From positions 1 to 22,838 of IMG/VR virus record IMGVR_UViG_3300032093_000892: a stretch of 22,838 nucleotides of DNA. One strand, given 5' to 3'. The notes beneath the pieces were generated by a model. It did not search any database. It was not told the DNA's origin and worked only from the letters and a program-made list of their open reading frames with translations. This stretch comes from a virus. Both the position numbers and the translations under genes were made by a program. Of this stretch, positions 1 to 8,155 are shown piece after piece (positions within the stretch are counted from its first letter, which is position 1; the number at the start of each line of letters is the position of its first letter).

Positions 1-2512
1 CAGAAGAAGTGACTTGCAAGTTACCATTTGTAATGGATGCACCGAGTGCGTTATCAAGAGGATTAACAACACAGTAGTTTGCCGCTGTCGCACTTGTCAA
101 TGTAGGTACATCGGTCATGCTGTCGTAGGTTGCGCCAGCGGTCAACGAGATGTTGTTGGTTGTCCAGTTGTTTCCATTTGGACTGAAGTCATACCCCAGT
201 GTGGTTGTGCTGGCATTGTTGGTGAAAGGCAAATAGAAGCCGTTAGTACCATACGAACCACCATAGGTTATGGGTTGCCATACTCCGTATGAGTTGAATG
301 TTCCAAAACTGTTTGGTGTCAGGGCTTGACCGTCAATGAAGTTGATTTCGGTTAAGTAGCCGTCGAAGTATGAAGAACCGCCATTATCTTTTCCAATATC
401 ATGCACAACAGCAGCATTAACCTGCGTATCTAAATTTTGCGTCATATAAGATGCAGATGAAAATGCAGTAACCTGCACACCATTTACATAAATTAACACT
501 CTATTTGATGCAGTTGCTTGTGTTGTGTCAACAGAAATAACAATGTGATACCAAGCCGCAGGGTCACGAAATACTTGCGTTGTTGCAATATAAGCCAAGT
601 TTGCAACAGTTAAATTAACATCGTTGTATGCTAAGTTGTCACCTGCAAAATAGATTTGTGTTGCAAGACCTGCTCCTGTACTAACGACTCCAGCATAAAA
701 TAACCGTTGATTGCCGCCCAAACTTCCACGCTTAACCCACCCACTCCAAGTCCAAGTCTTGCGGTTGGATGCACTCGCAGGAGTCCGATTCAAATATGCA
801 GATGCACTTGAACGGAAACGCAAAGAGTTGTTAACCAACTTCAATGGAGTCAAGTATCCACTTGATGTGAATGTGTGGATGACATTACCACCAGAGATGG
901 TTACAGTGCCACCAGCCATGAGTTGGGTAGCACCAGCGTAGCTAATGATGACAATACCTGAGCCGCCGTTACCGCCACCGCCAACACCTTGTCCACCAGC
1001 GCCGCCACCGCCACCAGTATTGACAGTTCCAGCAGTTCCAGCAGCGCCAGTTCCGCCACCCGCACCACCACCTCCAGAGCCTCCAGCACCTGCGACAAGA
1101 CTGACAGCACCATATCCACCAGCGCCACCACCACCTGCGTATGTAACAGAAGAACCGCTAATAGATGATGTTGAACCAGCACCACCAGCGCCAGCTTGTA
1201 AAGCTGTTCCAGTTGCACCAACAGCTCCAGCGCCTCCACCACCACCACCGCCTATGCCTCCTCCAGCATTACCACCAGCATTACCTTGTCCTGAAGTTCC
1301 AGCGCCTCCAGTACCCGTAATAGCGCCACCACCTCCAGAGCCACCAGATGAGCCGTTGTATGTACCGCCGTTAGACGCACCGCCGCCGCCTCCGACTGCC
1401 GCAGTCGAGATTGCACTAAAAACAGAATTTGTACCATTTGAACCAACAACGGCACTTGTTGCCCTAGCTCCACCGCTTCCGACAGTAACTGTGTAAATTG
1501 AGTTGGCATCAAGTGTCAATCCAGAGCCAGATAACAAACCTCCAGCACCTGCACCTGCACCAATGTCGTAACCACCACCACCACCACCAGCAACAACCAA
1601 ATAGGATGCGCTTATAGGTGTAACTGGAACAAGAGTGCCAGAAGTTGTAAATGTGTGAATGGTGTTGCCGCCAGATGAAGTGACGACACCGCCACCAAAT
1701 TTTTGTGCGCCAGCATAGGAAATGATGACGATGCCTGAGCCGCCTCTGCCTCCACCTCCAGCGTTAGCGCCACCACCACCACCACCGCCTAAATTTGCAG
1801 TACCAGCCGCACCAACTTCTGTGCCTGTTCCGGGAGATGGCCCACCACCTGCACCGCCGCCACCAGCACCACCAGCACCACCAGCGCCGGGGGTCGCTAC
1901 TGTTCTATTTCCACCGCCACCGCCACCAGCGTAAGTTACGGAAGAGCCGCTAATGCTGTTTGCAGTTCCAGCCCCACCCGCACCTGCTGTTCCATAAGTT
2001 GTAGAAACATTACCATTAACACCAACGGCAGAAGCGCCGCCGCCACCGCCACCAGCACGATTAAGCGAACCTCCAGTTGGGCCAGTTCCGCCGTTGTTTC
2101 CCTGAGATGGGGATGTGGATGGGGTGTTTCCTGCTCCACCTGCTCCACCGCTTCCATTCGTACTACCGCCACCGCCACCGCTACCGCCTGAACTACCAGT
2201 TATTGTTCCAGTTCCACTACCACCACCACCACCGCCAGTAGATGTAATTGTGTTGAATACGGAGTTATTTCCATTGCCGCCAGCAGAAGCGCTACCGCCA
2301 GTACCACCAGCGCCCACAGTAACTGTGTAGGATAAAGTGGGGTTCAAAGATTCTGTACCTGCTCGATACCCACCAGCACCGCCACCGCCAGCATGGTCAC
2401 TACCACCACCACCCCCACCAGCAACCACAAGGTATGTTGCCGTGACAGACGACAAGCCAGTCCACCCAAAGGCGGCTAGTGCAGCAGCTCCAACTTTTGA
2501 TAAACGTGGCAT
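1..2512 (-). CDS. Gly-rich tail fibre/adhesin with C-terminal LamG-like domain (3' end beyond window)
   Basis: I read this frame codon by codon. It starts at ATG 2512, stays open for 837 codons and has no stop before the left edge, so the C-terminus is missing. AAGGA lies 7 bases before the ATG, just after the stop of the preceding fibre gene. Residues about 25-298 and 298-555 are two tandem Gly-rich modules. Each begins YLVVAGGGGGG, contains YTVTVG and ends GGSGIVIISYAGA followed by IHTFT. Residues about 557-837 resemble a LamG/concanavalin-like jellyroll, with WTWSGWVKRGSL, AAWYHIVISVDTTQATASNR, YVNGVQ and YFDGYLTEINFIDGQALTP. In phage tails such parts usually form receptor-binding tips. 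It is likely a virion adhesin; the receptor is unknown. The opposite strand shows long Pro/Ala-rich frames that are only the shadow of the Gly codons. Confidence 0.88.
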   Translation of the reverse strand, partial: MPRLSKVGAAALAAFGWTGLSSVTATYLVVAGGGGGGSDHAGGGGAGGYRAGTESLNPTLSYTVTVGAGGTGGSASAGGNGNNSVFNTITSTGGGGGGSGTGTITGSSGGSGGGGGSTNGSGGAGGAGNTPSTSPSQGNNGGTGPTGGSLNRAGGGGGGASAVGVNGNVSTTYGTAGAGGAGTANSISGSSVTYAGGGGGGNRTVATPGAGGAGGAGGGGAGGGPSPGTGTEVGAAGTANLGGGGGGGANAGGGGRGGSGIVIISYAGAQKFGGGVVTSSGGNTIHTFTTSGTLVPVTPISASYLVVAGGGGGGYDIGAGAGAGGLLSGSGLTLDANSIYTVTVGSGGARATSAVVGSNGTNSVFSAISTAAVGGGGGASNGGTYNGSSGGSGGGGAITGTGGAGTSGQGNAGGNAGGGIGGGGGGGAGAVGATGTALQAGAGGAGSTSSISGSSVTYAGGGGAGGYGAVSLVAGAGGSGGGGAGGGTGAAGTAGTVNTGGGGGAGGQGVGGGGNGGSGIVIISYAGATQLMAGGTVTISGGNVIHTFTSSGYLTPLKLVNNSLRFRSSASAYLNRTPASASNRKTWTWSGWVKRGSLGGNQRLFYAGVVSTGAGLATQIYFAGDNLAYNDVNLTVANLAYIATTQVFRDPAAWYHIVISVDTTQATASNRVLIYVNGVQVTAFSSASYMTQNLDTQVNAAVVHDIGKDNGGSSYFDGYLTEINFIDGQALTPNSFGTFNSYGVWQPITYGGSYGTNGFYLPFTNNASTTTLGYDFSPNGNNWTTNNISLTAGATYDSMTDVPTLTSATAANYCVVNPLDNALGASITNGNLQVTSS
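902..2440 (-). repeat. Two tandem Gly-rich modules within the adhesin gene
   Basis: Two modules of about 250-270 residues sit head to tail. Shared landmarks in the same order are YLVVAGGGGGG, TVTVG(A/S)GG, NSVF.(T/A)I, SSGGSGGG, SISGSSVTYAGGGGG, GGSGIVIISYAGA and GG(T/N)(V/T)..GGN.IHTFT. At DNA level the region is dense in GGT/GGC codons, seen as acc/gcc on the plus strand. This looks like an internal duplication and offers obvious targets for recombination or slippage. Confidence 0.8.
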
Positions 2513-2522
2513 CTGCGTGTCC

Positions 2523-4400
2523 TTATGCGAACTTGGTTTGTGATGCCAACACGGTAAAAGCGGCGCTTCCTGTTTTGATGATTACATAGGTGTAACTATC
2601 AATTGAGCTTGCATTGCCTGATGTCGGTGCAGTGCCGCCTTGCCACTTGGGAGTGACAGACGAGCCATCTACTTGCACAGCAGAGTTGTAATAAGCCGTA
2701 GCACCATTGGTCACCAAGAAAGTCACAGACAAGGATTCGCCTGTTGCCATGATGGTGTTCAACGATGTGCCAACTGAGCCTCTAAAGTTGACCGTGAAGT
2801 TGCCAGATGCATTGGTGGTGTAGTACAAGACTGACTGGGTTGTAACATCATAGGCAATCGTGCCTGTTGCCGCAGTCGCAGAGATGGTGTTCACCTCAGC
2901 AATGTTTGGAGTCTTGAATGCAGACTTAGAAGAAGAGCCAGCGGTCTGCAAACCAGAGGTTGGTGAAGTAGTACCTATACCCACATTACCGCTGGAGTCG
3001 ATACGCATACGTTCTGTGTTAGCGGTATCAAATGCCATGTGATCGCCGCTGTTGTTGTAAAGAACTTTACCTTGAGTGTCTGATGCTGTATCACCAAACA
3101 ATAACTGACAGTTTCCGTCTGTTGCAGAAACCAAAGACACCAAAGTGCTTCCGCCAGCATTGGAGGTGGCAATATCCAAAAGACGACTAGGACTGCTCGT
3201 ACCAATACCCACGTTGCCAGCGGAGTCGATACGCATACGCTCATTAGCGTCTATGCCACCACCAGAGCCGTCCCGTGTACCAAATACAAGTGATGTGTCG
3301 GGTGCGCTGCTTTCAGCAACGCCAGCAACGTATGCACCTACACCAGCGGTTGGAGTGGAATTATCAGACGTATAGAATTGCAAACCACCTGTTGGTTGAC
3401 CAGTTGTTACAGCAGTGTCTGTTTCGGTTATTCGGATAAGCGTGTCACCGTATGTTGGCGAGCCTACTACCGTTCCTGAAGCAAGTGTTTGTGAAACGCT
3501 TACGGTGTATGTGCCAATACCACCAGTACCAGTGCCAAGAGCAGTGACCCTAGTGTATGGCTGAACACCTGAGCCATGAACTAAATCACCAACAGCAACG
3601 CCACTTGTGGTGACAGCAGACACAGTCATCGTTGTGCCAGTAATAGATGCCGTCACTGACCAAGCAGTGTTATTAGTCCCAGCAATTTCAAGTTTGGTTA
3701 CGGGGGTGGTTGTGCCAATACCTACGTCACCAGCAGAGTCAATCCTCATACGTTCAGTAGGCGAACTCGCACCGTCAGCAGTGGTGCTGAATATCAATCG
3801 ACCGGGCATATCGTTTGTGCCGGGTGTGCCGTCTACAGCGGCGGCTATTTGCGCCCCAATTATTCCAGTTGTGCCATCTGCGCCATAAAACTCTAATCTT
3901 CCAAGTGCGTCACCAGAAGCTAAAACAGTAAAATCACCAACCGTTGCACCTCTGCTTTTTAATATGGCGATTGCATTTGAAGTAGCATTTGCAGAAAATC
4001 TTGAAAGCCCTATTTGTGCGGCTCCTGGGGCGTTTACTTGAATGTTTGGTGTAAAACCGCCATAGTTAACAGCCGTTGTTGAGCCAGAAACTACAACACC
4101 ACTTGCATCAATCACAAACGGTGATGAGTCAGGATTCGTGCTGTCCTCAACCAACAAAGCAGCAGCGGTGCCTAGTTGCGTAATACGCAGGGCGGGATAG
4201 GTGTTGTCTGTCACTTGAATGACTTGCGGTGTGACATAAGGGCTACCACCAGCAGCCAGTAATATGACATTGCCACCACCGTCAAGTGTGTATATCTTTT
4301 TGTCTGTGACGTTGACAGCCAATTCCCCCTGCACCAGTTGCCCAGCGGAGGGAGCGGAAAGTGCAACGGATGAGTTCTTGGTGACTATGGTTGTTGCCAT
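2523..4400 (-). CDS. Tail fibre protein with GNVGIGT shaft repeats
   Basis: 625 residues. ATG 4400 directly follows the stop of the upstream gene (TAA then ATG, no gap). The N-terminus (residues about 20-48, QGELAVNVTDKKIYTLDGGG) is the attachment-type segment seen at the start of many phage fibre and appendage proteins. Three shaft units carry ERMRIDS(A/S)G(N/D)VGIGT near residues 218, 388 and 463. Between the first two is a small beta-type domain with VGDLVHGSGV and ALGTGTGGIGTYTVS. The last 100 residues (FRGSVG, VTFLVTNGATAYY, PKWQGGTAPTSGNASSIDSY) match the usual C-terminal domain of such fibres. It probably trimerises and takes part in host recognition. Neighbours are the 75-residue CxxC gene upstream and the Gly-rich adhesin downstream. 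The fibre call is strong; its place in the virion is inferred. Confidence 0.85.
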   Translation of the reverse strand: MATTIVTKNSSVALSAPSAGQLVQGELAVNVTDKKIYTLDGGGNVILLAAGGSPYVTPQVIQVTDNTYPALRITQLGTAAALLVEDSTNPDSSPFVIDASGVVVSGSTTAVNYGGFTPNIQVNAPGAAQIGLSRFSANATSNAIAILKSRGATVGDFTVLASGDALGRLEFYGADGTTGIIGAQIAAAVDGTPGTNDMPGRLIFSTTADGASSPTERMRIDSAGDVGIGTTTPVTKLEIAGTNNTAWSVTASITGTTMTVSAVTTSGVAVGDLVHGSGVQPYTRVTALGTGTGGIGTYTVSVSQTLASGTVVGSPTYGDTLIRITETDTAVTTGQPTGGLQFYTSDNSTPTAGVGAYVAGVAESSAPDTSLVFGTRDGSGGGIDANERMRIDSAGNVGIGTSSPSRLLDIATSNAGGSTLVSLVSATDGNCQLLFGDTASDTQGKVLYNNSGDHMAFDTANTERMRIDSSGNVGIGTTSPTSGLQTAGSSSKSAFKTPNIAEVNTISATAATGTIAYDVTTQSVLYYTTNASGNFTVNFRGSVGTSLNTIMATGESLSVTFLVTNGATAYYNSAVQVDGSSVTPKWQGGTAPTSGNASSIDSYTYVIIKTGSAAFTVLASQTKFA

Positions 4401-4628
4401 TTAGGGCTCCAGCGGCACATCAGGCCGAGTAAATTTAAGGGTAATGTTTTCTGTTTGTCGTGCTGGCAAACGGTAGGGGTCAAGGTCATCAAGGTCATAC
4501 CTGCAAACCATCAACCCAGGACTATTGGGATCTGGGTACAGGTCTTCCAACGACATTTTGATACTGCAACGCCCGCACAGGCCAATGCCATAGGTACTGC
4601 GTCCAGATGGGTCAAAAAAGATGCTCAT
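4401..4628 (-). CDS. Conserved 75-residue CxxC phage protein
   Basis: 75 residues. The start overlaps the stop of the adaptor gene by 4 bases (ATGA), and the stop abuts the next ATG. It contains CGRC at residues 18-21 and a further Cys at 42, followed by DDLDPYRLPARQTENITLKFTRPD. I recognise this as a small protein commonly found beside gp4-like adaptor and tail genes of podovirus-like phages, but I know of no assigned function. The cysteines could form an incomplete metal site. Tight coupling to the adaptor suggests a role in head-tail joining or in the virion, by context only. Confidence 0.8.
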   Translation of the reverse strand: MSIFFDPSGRSTYGIGLCGRCSIKMSLEDLYPDPNSPGLMVCRYDLDDLDPYRLPARQTENITLKFTRPDVPLEP

Positions 4629-5611
4629 CTTGTGTAGACCCCAATATTGGGTGTAAAGTAAATGGGTGAATTGTCCCGCTCCTCCATCTCTGCCTGATTC
4701 AAGGCGCGCAACGCCTTTTGATCGAGGATTTGGATGAGGGAAGGATCCACGGTAGGGGTAATCTCAGCCAAGGCAGCTGCGAGGAGATAAACAAGGGCGT
4801 TGAACCAGCGTTGTGGCACTTCAATTTCTTCAGTCAGCGTTCCCACATCCATAATGTACCGCTTGGTGTAGGTTGTAATTTGAGAAAGGGTGAAAGCGGC
4901 ATTTGGAACAGGCCAAATGTACATAAAAGGCTGGTTGAGTTGACGGTCTAGCCAAAATTGAAGGGGCCTACCTTGGAAAGTCTTGTCGGGCAAATTGTTG
5001 TAGCTGTCTCGATTAAGGCGTGCCATTACAATTTCGTTAGGTGTATTGCCAAAATTGACCGTTGTTGCACTCAATGTGCCACTTGTCACCCGAACACGCC
5101 AATAAAGTGCAGTTACTGACCCGTCAATGTCAGTCCATGTCCATTCGCCTGCCACTAAACTTGGGTTTGCAACTGTTTCTATGGTTGTCCATGAGGAACC
5201 ATCGGCAGAATACTCAATGACAAAGGGTTGTGAGGCGGCAGACCACAGAATTCCAACGGTTGTAACGGTATTTGCAGTGGACAACTGCAAAGATGAGGTG
5301 GTCGACGTGCTTGCTGTGGTACCAGAGAGGTACTGGATGGTGCGAAGATTGGTGTTCAATAAGTCTACTGTACCCACAGGGACAGGGACTTGAGCCATGT
5401 TCTCGTACATGGGCAGAATGAGCCGCTCAATGCACCACAGTTGCAGGCCGCGGTTGGCAAGATCGGACATGATGAGGTAGAGGTTTTCCTGCGCCACCTC
5501 CAACAACTCAGCACCCACACCTTGTGGCGGCACACGGCAACGACGAAAGGCGTGGTCAATCACCTTTCGTGTGTTAAAAACTGTCTGCGATACGGTTCCT
5601 GAAACTGCCAC
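4625..5611 (-). CDS. P22 gp4-like head-tail adaptor with inserted beta domain
   Basis: 328 residues, ATG at 5611 with GGAG upstream. Residues 1-95 are mainly helical (TRKVIDHAFRRCRVPPQGVG, LYLIMSDLANRGLQLWCIE), as in the gp4-type proteins that close the portal after packaging. Residues about 195-328 resume this pattern (FQGRPLQFWLDRQ, WFNALVYLLAAALAE, IQILDQKALRALNQAEMEERDNSP). P22 gp4 is about 166 residues, so this protein is about twice that size. The extra length is largely residues 97-190, which read like a discoidin-type beta sandwich (ILWSAASQPFVIEYSADGSSW ... YWRVRV). The gene couples to the 75-residue gene downstream. The adaptor call rests on pattern and context without an alignment; other head-completion proteins remain possible. 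Confidence 0.65.
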   Translation of the reverse strand: MAVSGTVSQTVFNTRKVIDHAFRRCRVPPQGVGAELLEVAQENLYLIMSDLANRGLQLWCIERLILPMYENMAQVPVPVGTVDLLNTNLRTIQYLSGTTASTSTTSSLQLSTANTVTTVGILWSAASQPFVIEYSADGSSWTTIETVANPSLVAGEWTWTDIDGSVTALYWRVRVTSGTLSATTVNFGNTPNEIVMARLNRDSYNNLPDKTFQGRPLQFWLDRQLNQPFMYIWPVPNAAFTLSQITTYTKRYIMDVGTLTEEIEVPQRWFNALVYLLAAALAEITPTVDPSLIQILDQKALRALNQAEMEERDNSPIYFTPNIGVYTR

Positions 5612-5683
5612 TTTTGTTCTCCGTTAAGCCGCAGTTCGCTGGACCAGCGACCTCGTTGACCAATTATAAGGATAATTCCGGTT
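5612..5683 (-). other. Intergenic segment with two inverted repeats
   Basis: This 72-bp gap separates the basic Lys-rich gene from the adaptor gene. It holds a perfect 6-bp inverted repeat with a 3-nt loop at 5636-5650 (TCGCTG/CAGCGA) and an AT-rich inverted repeat at 5662-5677 (AATTAT/ATAATT). On the minus strand a TATAAT lies at 5668-5663, but I see no good -35 partner at 16-18 bp. A weak internal promoter or an RNA-stability structure is possible. Confidence 0.4.
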
Positions 5684-6106
5684 TTAGCACACCTTGGGTG
5701 AGCGATTAAATGCGGGCACTCCACCTTTTTTCAATTTAGTCATAGGCTTGCCTGGGTGCATGTGTGATTCATGCTTATGAACGGCTTTTTTCATCGCTGC
5801 CTTGTCCATTTTCACATCTTCATGCACTTTGCCGCCTTTTTTCATCATGCCGGGAGGTGCCATGGGGGCTGCTGCGGCAAGAGGCGACATAGGCGCTGCC
5901 ATGGTTTCAGGCATCTCAACTTTTCGAAGCATGGCAACTTCTTTTTTCATCACACCTTTGGGTGCTGCCTTGGCTTTTGCCTTTGCCTTGCCACCTTTTT
6001 TCATTGGTGTAGGCGCATCAACTTTGCCACCATGCGCGTAACCTGGCATGCTTGCCCGCTCTGTTGGTTTATTAAAAGTGTATTCACCGTATGCTGTCTT
6101 TCCCAT
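5684..6106 (-). CDS. Lys/Met/Ala/Gly-rich basic protein with KKGG motifs
   Basis: 140 residues, ATG at 6106 with AGGAG about 6 bases upstream. The N-terminus (MGKTAYGEYTFNKPTERASM) looks ordered. The rest is low complexity, with Lys, Ala, Met, Pro and Gly dominant and very few acidic residues. The motif KKGG occurs three times (MKKGGKAKAKAK, MMKKGGKVHED, KLKKGGVPAF), and there is a His-rich stretch, KHESHMHPGK. Similar short KKGG/KGG-rich proteins occur among structural genes of environmental phages without known function. The composition would suit binding DNA or an acidic protein surface, or a peptide packaged in the virion. It is placed between a fibre gene and the adaptor gene. Frame and strong ribosome site support it as real; the function is unknown. 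Confidence 0.78.
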   Translation of the reverse strand: MGKTAYGEYTFNKPTERASMPGYAHGGKVDAPTPMKKGGKAKAKAKAAPKGVMKKEVAMLRKVEMPETMAAPMSPLAAAAPMAPPGMMKKGGKVHEDVKMDKAAMKKAVHKHESHMHPGKPMTKLKKGGVPAFNRSPKVC

Positions 6107-6119
6107 GATGTTCTCCTAA

Positions 6120-8153
6120 TTAGGCCCAAGAGCCGATGCTTGTGTCTGTTGTGATTGCTGAAATAGGGCTCAAAGGCCACACTTGCGCGTTTGATCCTGC
6201 GATGACGGTTACCACTGTGCCTACTGCTGTCAAACCAAATTGGAAGTTGACGGTGCCCTGTCCGCCTGCCAAAATATCGAATGTTCCACGAATTCGCAAC
6301 ACAAAAGCACCCGCTGCTGCTCCTGAGGCAGCAGAGATTGACACCAAAGTGGCAAAACCAGAGGTAATCCTGTTTTGCATCAATGTGGATGCTGTCGGAG
6401 TTACTGCAGAAGCCGCAAACATGGCAATTGACTCGTAGTCGTGCGCTGCCAATGTTGCTGTACCAGCGAGTGCGTACTGAAAGGTTTTTGCTGTCGCTGC
6501 TGTGTTGGTGACAGTAAAGTTAAGCTCATAGGCGTAACGTGTTGACGCTGCCACACTTACCGCTTTGTTGAATAGCGTTTGCGTTGTAGTAATTGCACCG
6601 TTAGCGGTGTAGTCGGCACCAAGCTGATATGTCTGCATGCTTGGAATCAAACCGCGTTGCAACGCCTGAGGTGAGAAGTACATGGAGGTGCCATCAAACT
6701 CTTGCGCCCCTTGAAAGGTAGTGGTCAGTAGGGTACCTGGGTCCCAGTCAAACGGCGCCCTTGTTGCTGTACCAGCAGCAATGTGTAGCCAACCAATTGT
6801 GTCTGCAGTAGTGCCCACACCCAATGGAACGGCTGAGGTGATAAAGTCACCAACACGCAACTTTTCAGTTGCTGCTGCACCAGCACTCATAGTGGCAATG
6901 ACAAAGTCAAATGCCTCAGATGCAAGCGTTACAGCTGTTGCCACACTAGACAACACAACGCCTATTTCATTGACACCATTGGATGTCTCAGTTTCTAGTT
7001 CAATAGAATTGCCAATTCCAATTGCCGGCACACCACTGGTGGTGTGCGTCAGGCGAAGCATTGAACTGACTGTGTTTGTTGCTGTGTCATTCAGCACAGG
7101 TTGCAGGGTGACTGCAGGTGTGGTTGTATTGATACCCACACGCGCGGTTTCTGTCGCTGTGCCACTTTTCAAGCGCATGACCTCTGTACTCGCCACGCCT
7201 TGTTGCATAACAGCAAGGCCCATGTCAAAGTTTTCAGAGCCAAGGGTAACAGCGGTTGCAGTAGTGTAAATGGCACCGCCTAATTTATTGGTGCCACTGG
7301 TTGTTTCTGTTTGAAAATCAATTGCTGTGCCAATGCCTACAGCAGGTGTTCCACTGGTTGTGTGCGAAAAGCGGCCTGCAGAACTAATGGCGTTGGTTGA
7401 AGCATCATCAACCACTGCTTCAATAGCAGCACCGGGTGTGCTTGTGCCAATGCCCAACTTCTTGTCTTGTGTAAACCTTGCAACCTCAGCTACCGCTGCC
7501 CCACTGCTCATCAAGTTGACTGCTAGTTGGAAGTCTTCCGCACCTGAACTCACACTGGTTGTGACTGCAGAAAGTGTAGCACCCAATTCATTGTTGCCAG
7601 CTGCTGTCTCTGTTTGAAACCCAATTGCTGTGCCAATGCCAGCACCTGGGACACCTGATGTGGTGTGCGTTGCCCTGATAACCTCAGTTACTGTGTTGTT
7701 GTTTGCGTCATCTGTGACTGCTTGCACCGCTGTTGCAGGACTTGCTGTGCCCACACCCAACCGCTTGGTTGAAGTTATGCGGGCTACCTCAGTAAGTGTG
7801 CCCCCAAGCGTCCGGACCACTACATCGAACGCCTCATTGGGCGCAGTAAGGTCGGTAGACACAGATTGAATGACAGAGCTTGTCTGTACACCCGACAACG
7901 ATTCAGTTGCAAATGCAAGCCCGGTACCAATACCAATTGCAGGCGTGCCAGTTGTTGAATGGGTAATGGTCACCACATTGGTGACGCCATTGGTGACGCC
8001 ATCATCAACGGTGAAGTTGGGTTGTGTGCTTGTAAAAGTCTTGATCTGCGTCGCTGTCAATTTGACAGAGGTTGCTGACTGCACTGCCTCAAATTGCTCA
8101 AGCCCTGTTAAGGCTGTGCCTGAAGGTAAACTGGGTATCGTTACGTATGCCAT
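6120..8153 (-). CDS. Repeat-built tail fibre/appendage protein
   Basis: 677 residues, ATG 8153, two bases after the upstream stop. The ribosome site is weak, so translational coupling is likely. The N-terminal 45 residues (YVTIPSLPSGTALTGLEQFE) resemble a fibre anchor. Residues about 48-455 are four tandem repeats of about 100 residues with the core pattern HTTSG.PA.GIGT.I.F.TET..G.N..G, then E.FD, then EV.R....K.LG(V/I)GT.(S/T)P. The C-terminal part (about 480-677) holds FDGTSMYFSPQALQRGLIPSMQ and a beta-rich sequence that resembles the head of other phage appendage proteins. The GIGT.(S/T)P pattern is shared with the fibre at 2523-4400, so both may derive from one shaft module. It is likely a virion fibre or spike; its position and target are inferred. 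Confidence 0.82.
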   Translation of the reverse strand: MAYVTIPSLPSGTALTGLEQFEAVQSATSVKLTATQIKTFTSTQPNFTVDDGVTNGVTNVVTITHSTTGTPAIGIGTGLAFATESLSGVQTSSVIQSVSTDLTAPNEAFDVVVRTLGGTLTEVARITSTKRLGVGTASPATAVQAVTDDANNNTVTEVIRATHTTSGVPGAGIGTAIGFQTETAAGNNELGATLSAVTTSVSSGAEDFQLAVNLMSSGAAVAEVARFTQDKKLGIGTSTPGAAIEAVVDDASTNAISSAGRFSHTTSGTPAVGIGTAIDFQTETTSGTNKLGGAIYTTATAVTLGSENFDMGLAVMQQGVASTEVMRLKSGTATETARVGINTTTPAVTLQPVLNDTATNTVSSMLRLTHTTSGVPAIGIGNSIELETETSNGVNEIGVVLSSVATAVTLASEAFDFVIATMSAGAAATEKLRVGDFITSAVPLGVGTTADTIGWLHIAAGTATRAPFDWDPGTLLTTTFQGAQEFDGTSMYFSPQALQRGLIPSMQTYQLGADYTANGAITTTQTLFNKAVSVAASTRYAYELNFTVTNTAATAKTFQYALAGTATLAAHDYESIAMFAASAVTPTASTLMQNRITSGFATLVSISAASGAAAGAFVLRIRGTFDILAGGQGTVNFQFGLTAVGTVVTVIAGSNAQVWPLSPISAITTDTSIGSWA
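6790..8012 (-). repeat. Four tandem ~100-residue protein repeats
   Basis: Repeat units begin near residues 48 (TVDDGVTN), 146 (VTDDANNN), 247 (VVDDASTN) and 353 (VLNDTATN) of the fibre protein, giving spacings of about 98, 101 and 106 residues. On the plus strand the recurring DNA hallmark is a version of GGTGTGCCACTGGT(G/T)GTGTG near each unit. Copies are diverged, so this is an old duplication under selection and not a recent expansion. Confidence 0.8.
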
Positions 8154-8155
8154 GG

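Noticed and set aside
901-2178. Minus-strand Val/Leu/Ala-rich frames of 80-115 residues in the adhesin region
   Set aside because: They are shifted readings of GGT/GCT-rich repeats; no ribosome sites or plausible domains.
945-2330. Long plus-strand Pro/Ala-rich frames (PPPPAPPAPP type)
   Set aside because: They are the reverse complement of Gly codons of the minus-strand adhesin, which is open throughout, has a start with a ribosome site, and carries recognisable domains.
6790-8012. CRISPR-like repeat array
   Set aside because: Recurring DNA words are the coding repeats of a fibre protein, about 300 bp apart and diverged, without uniform spacers.
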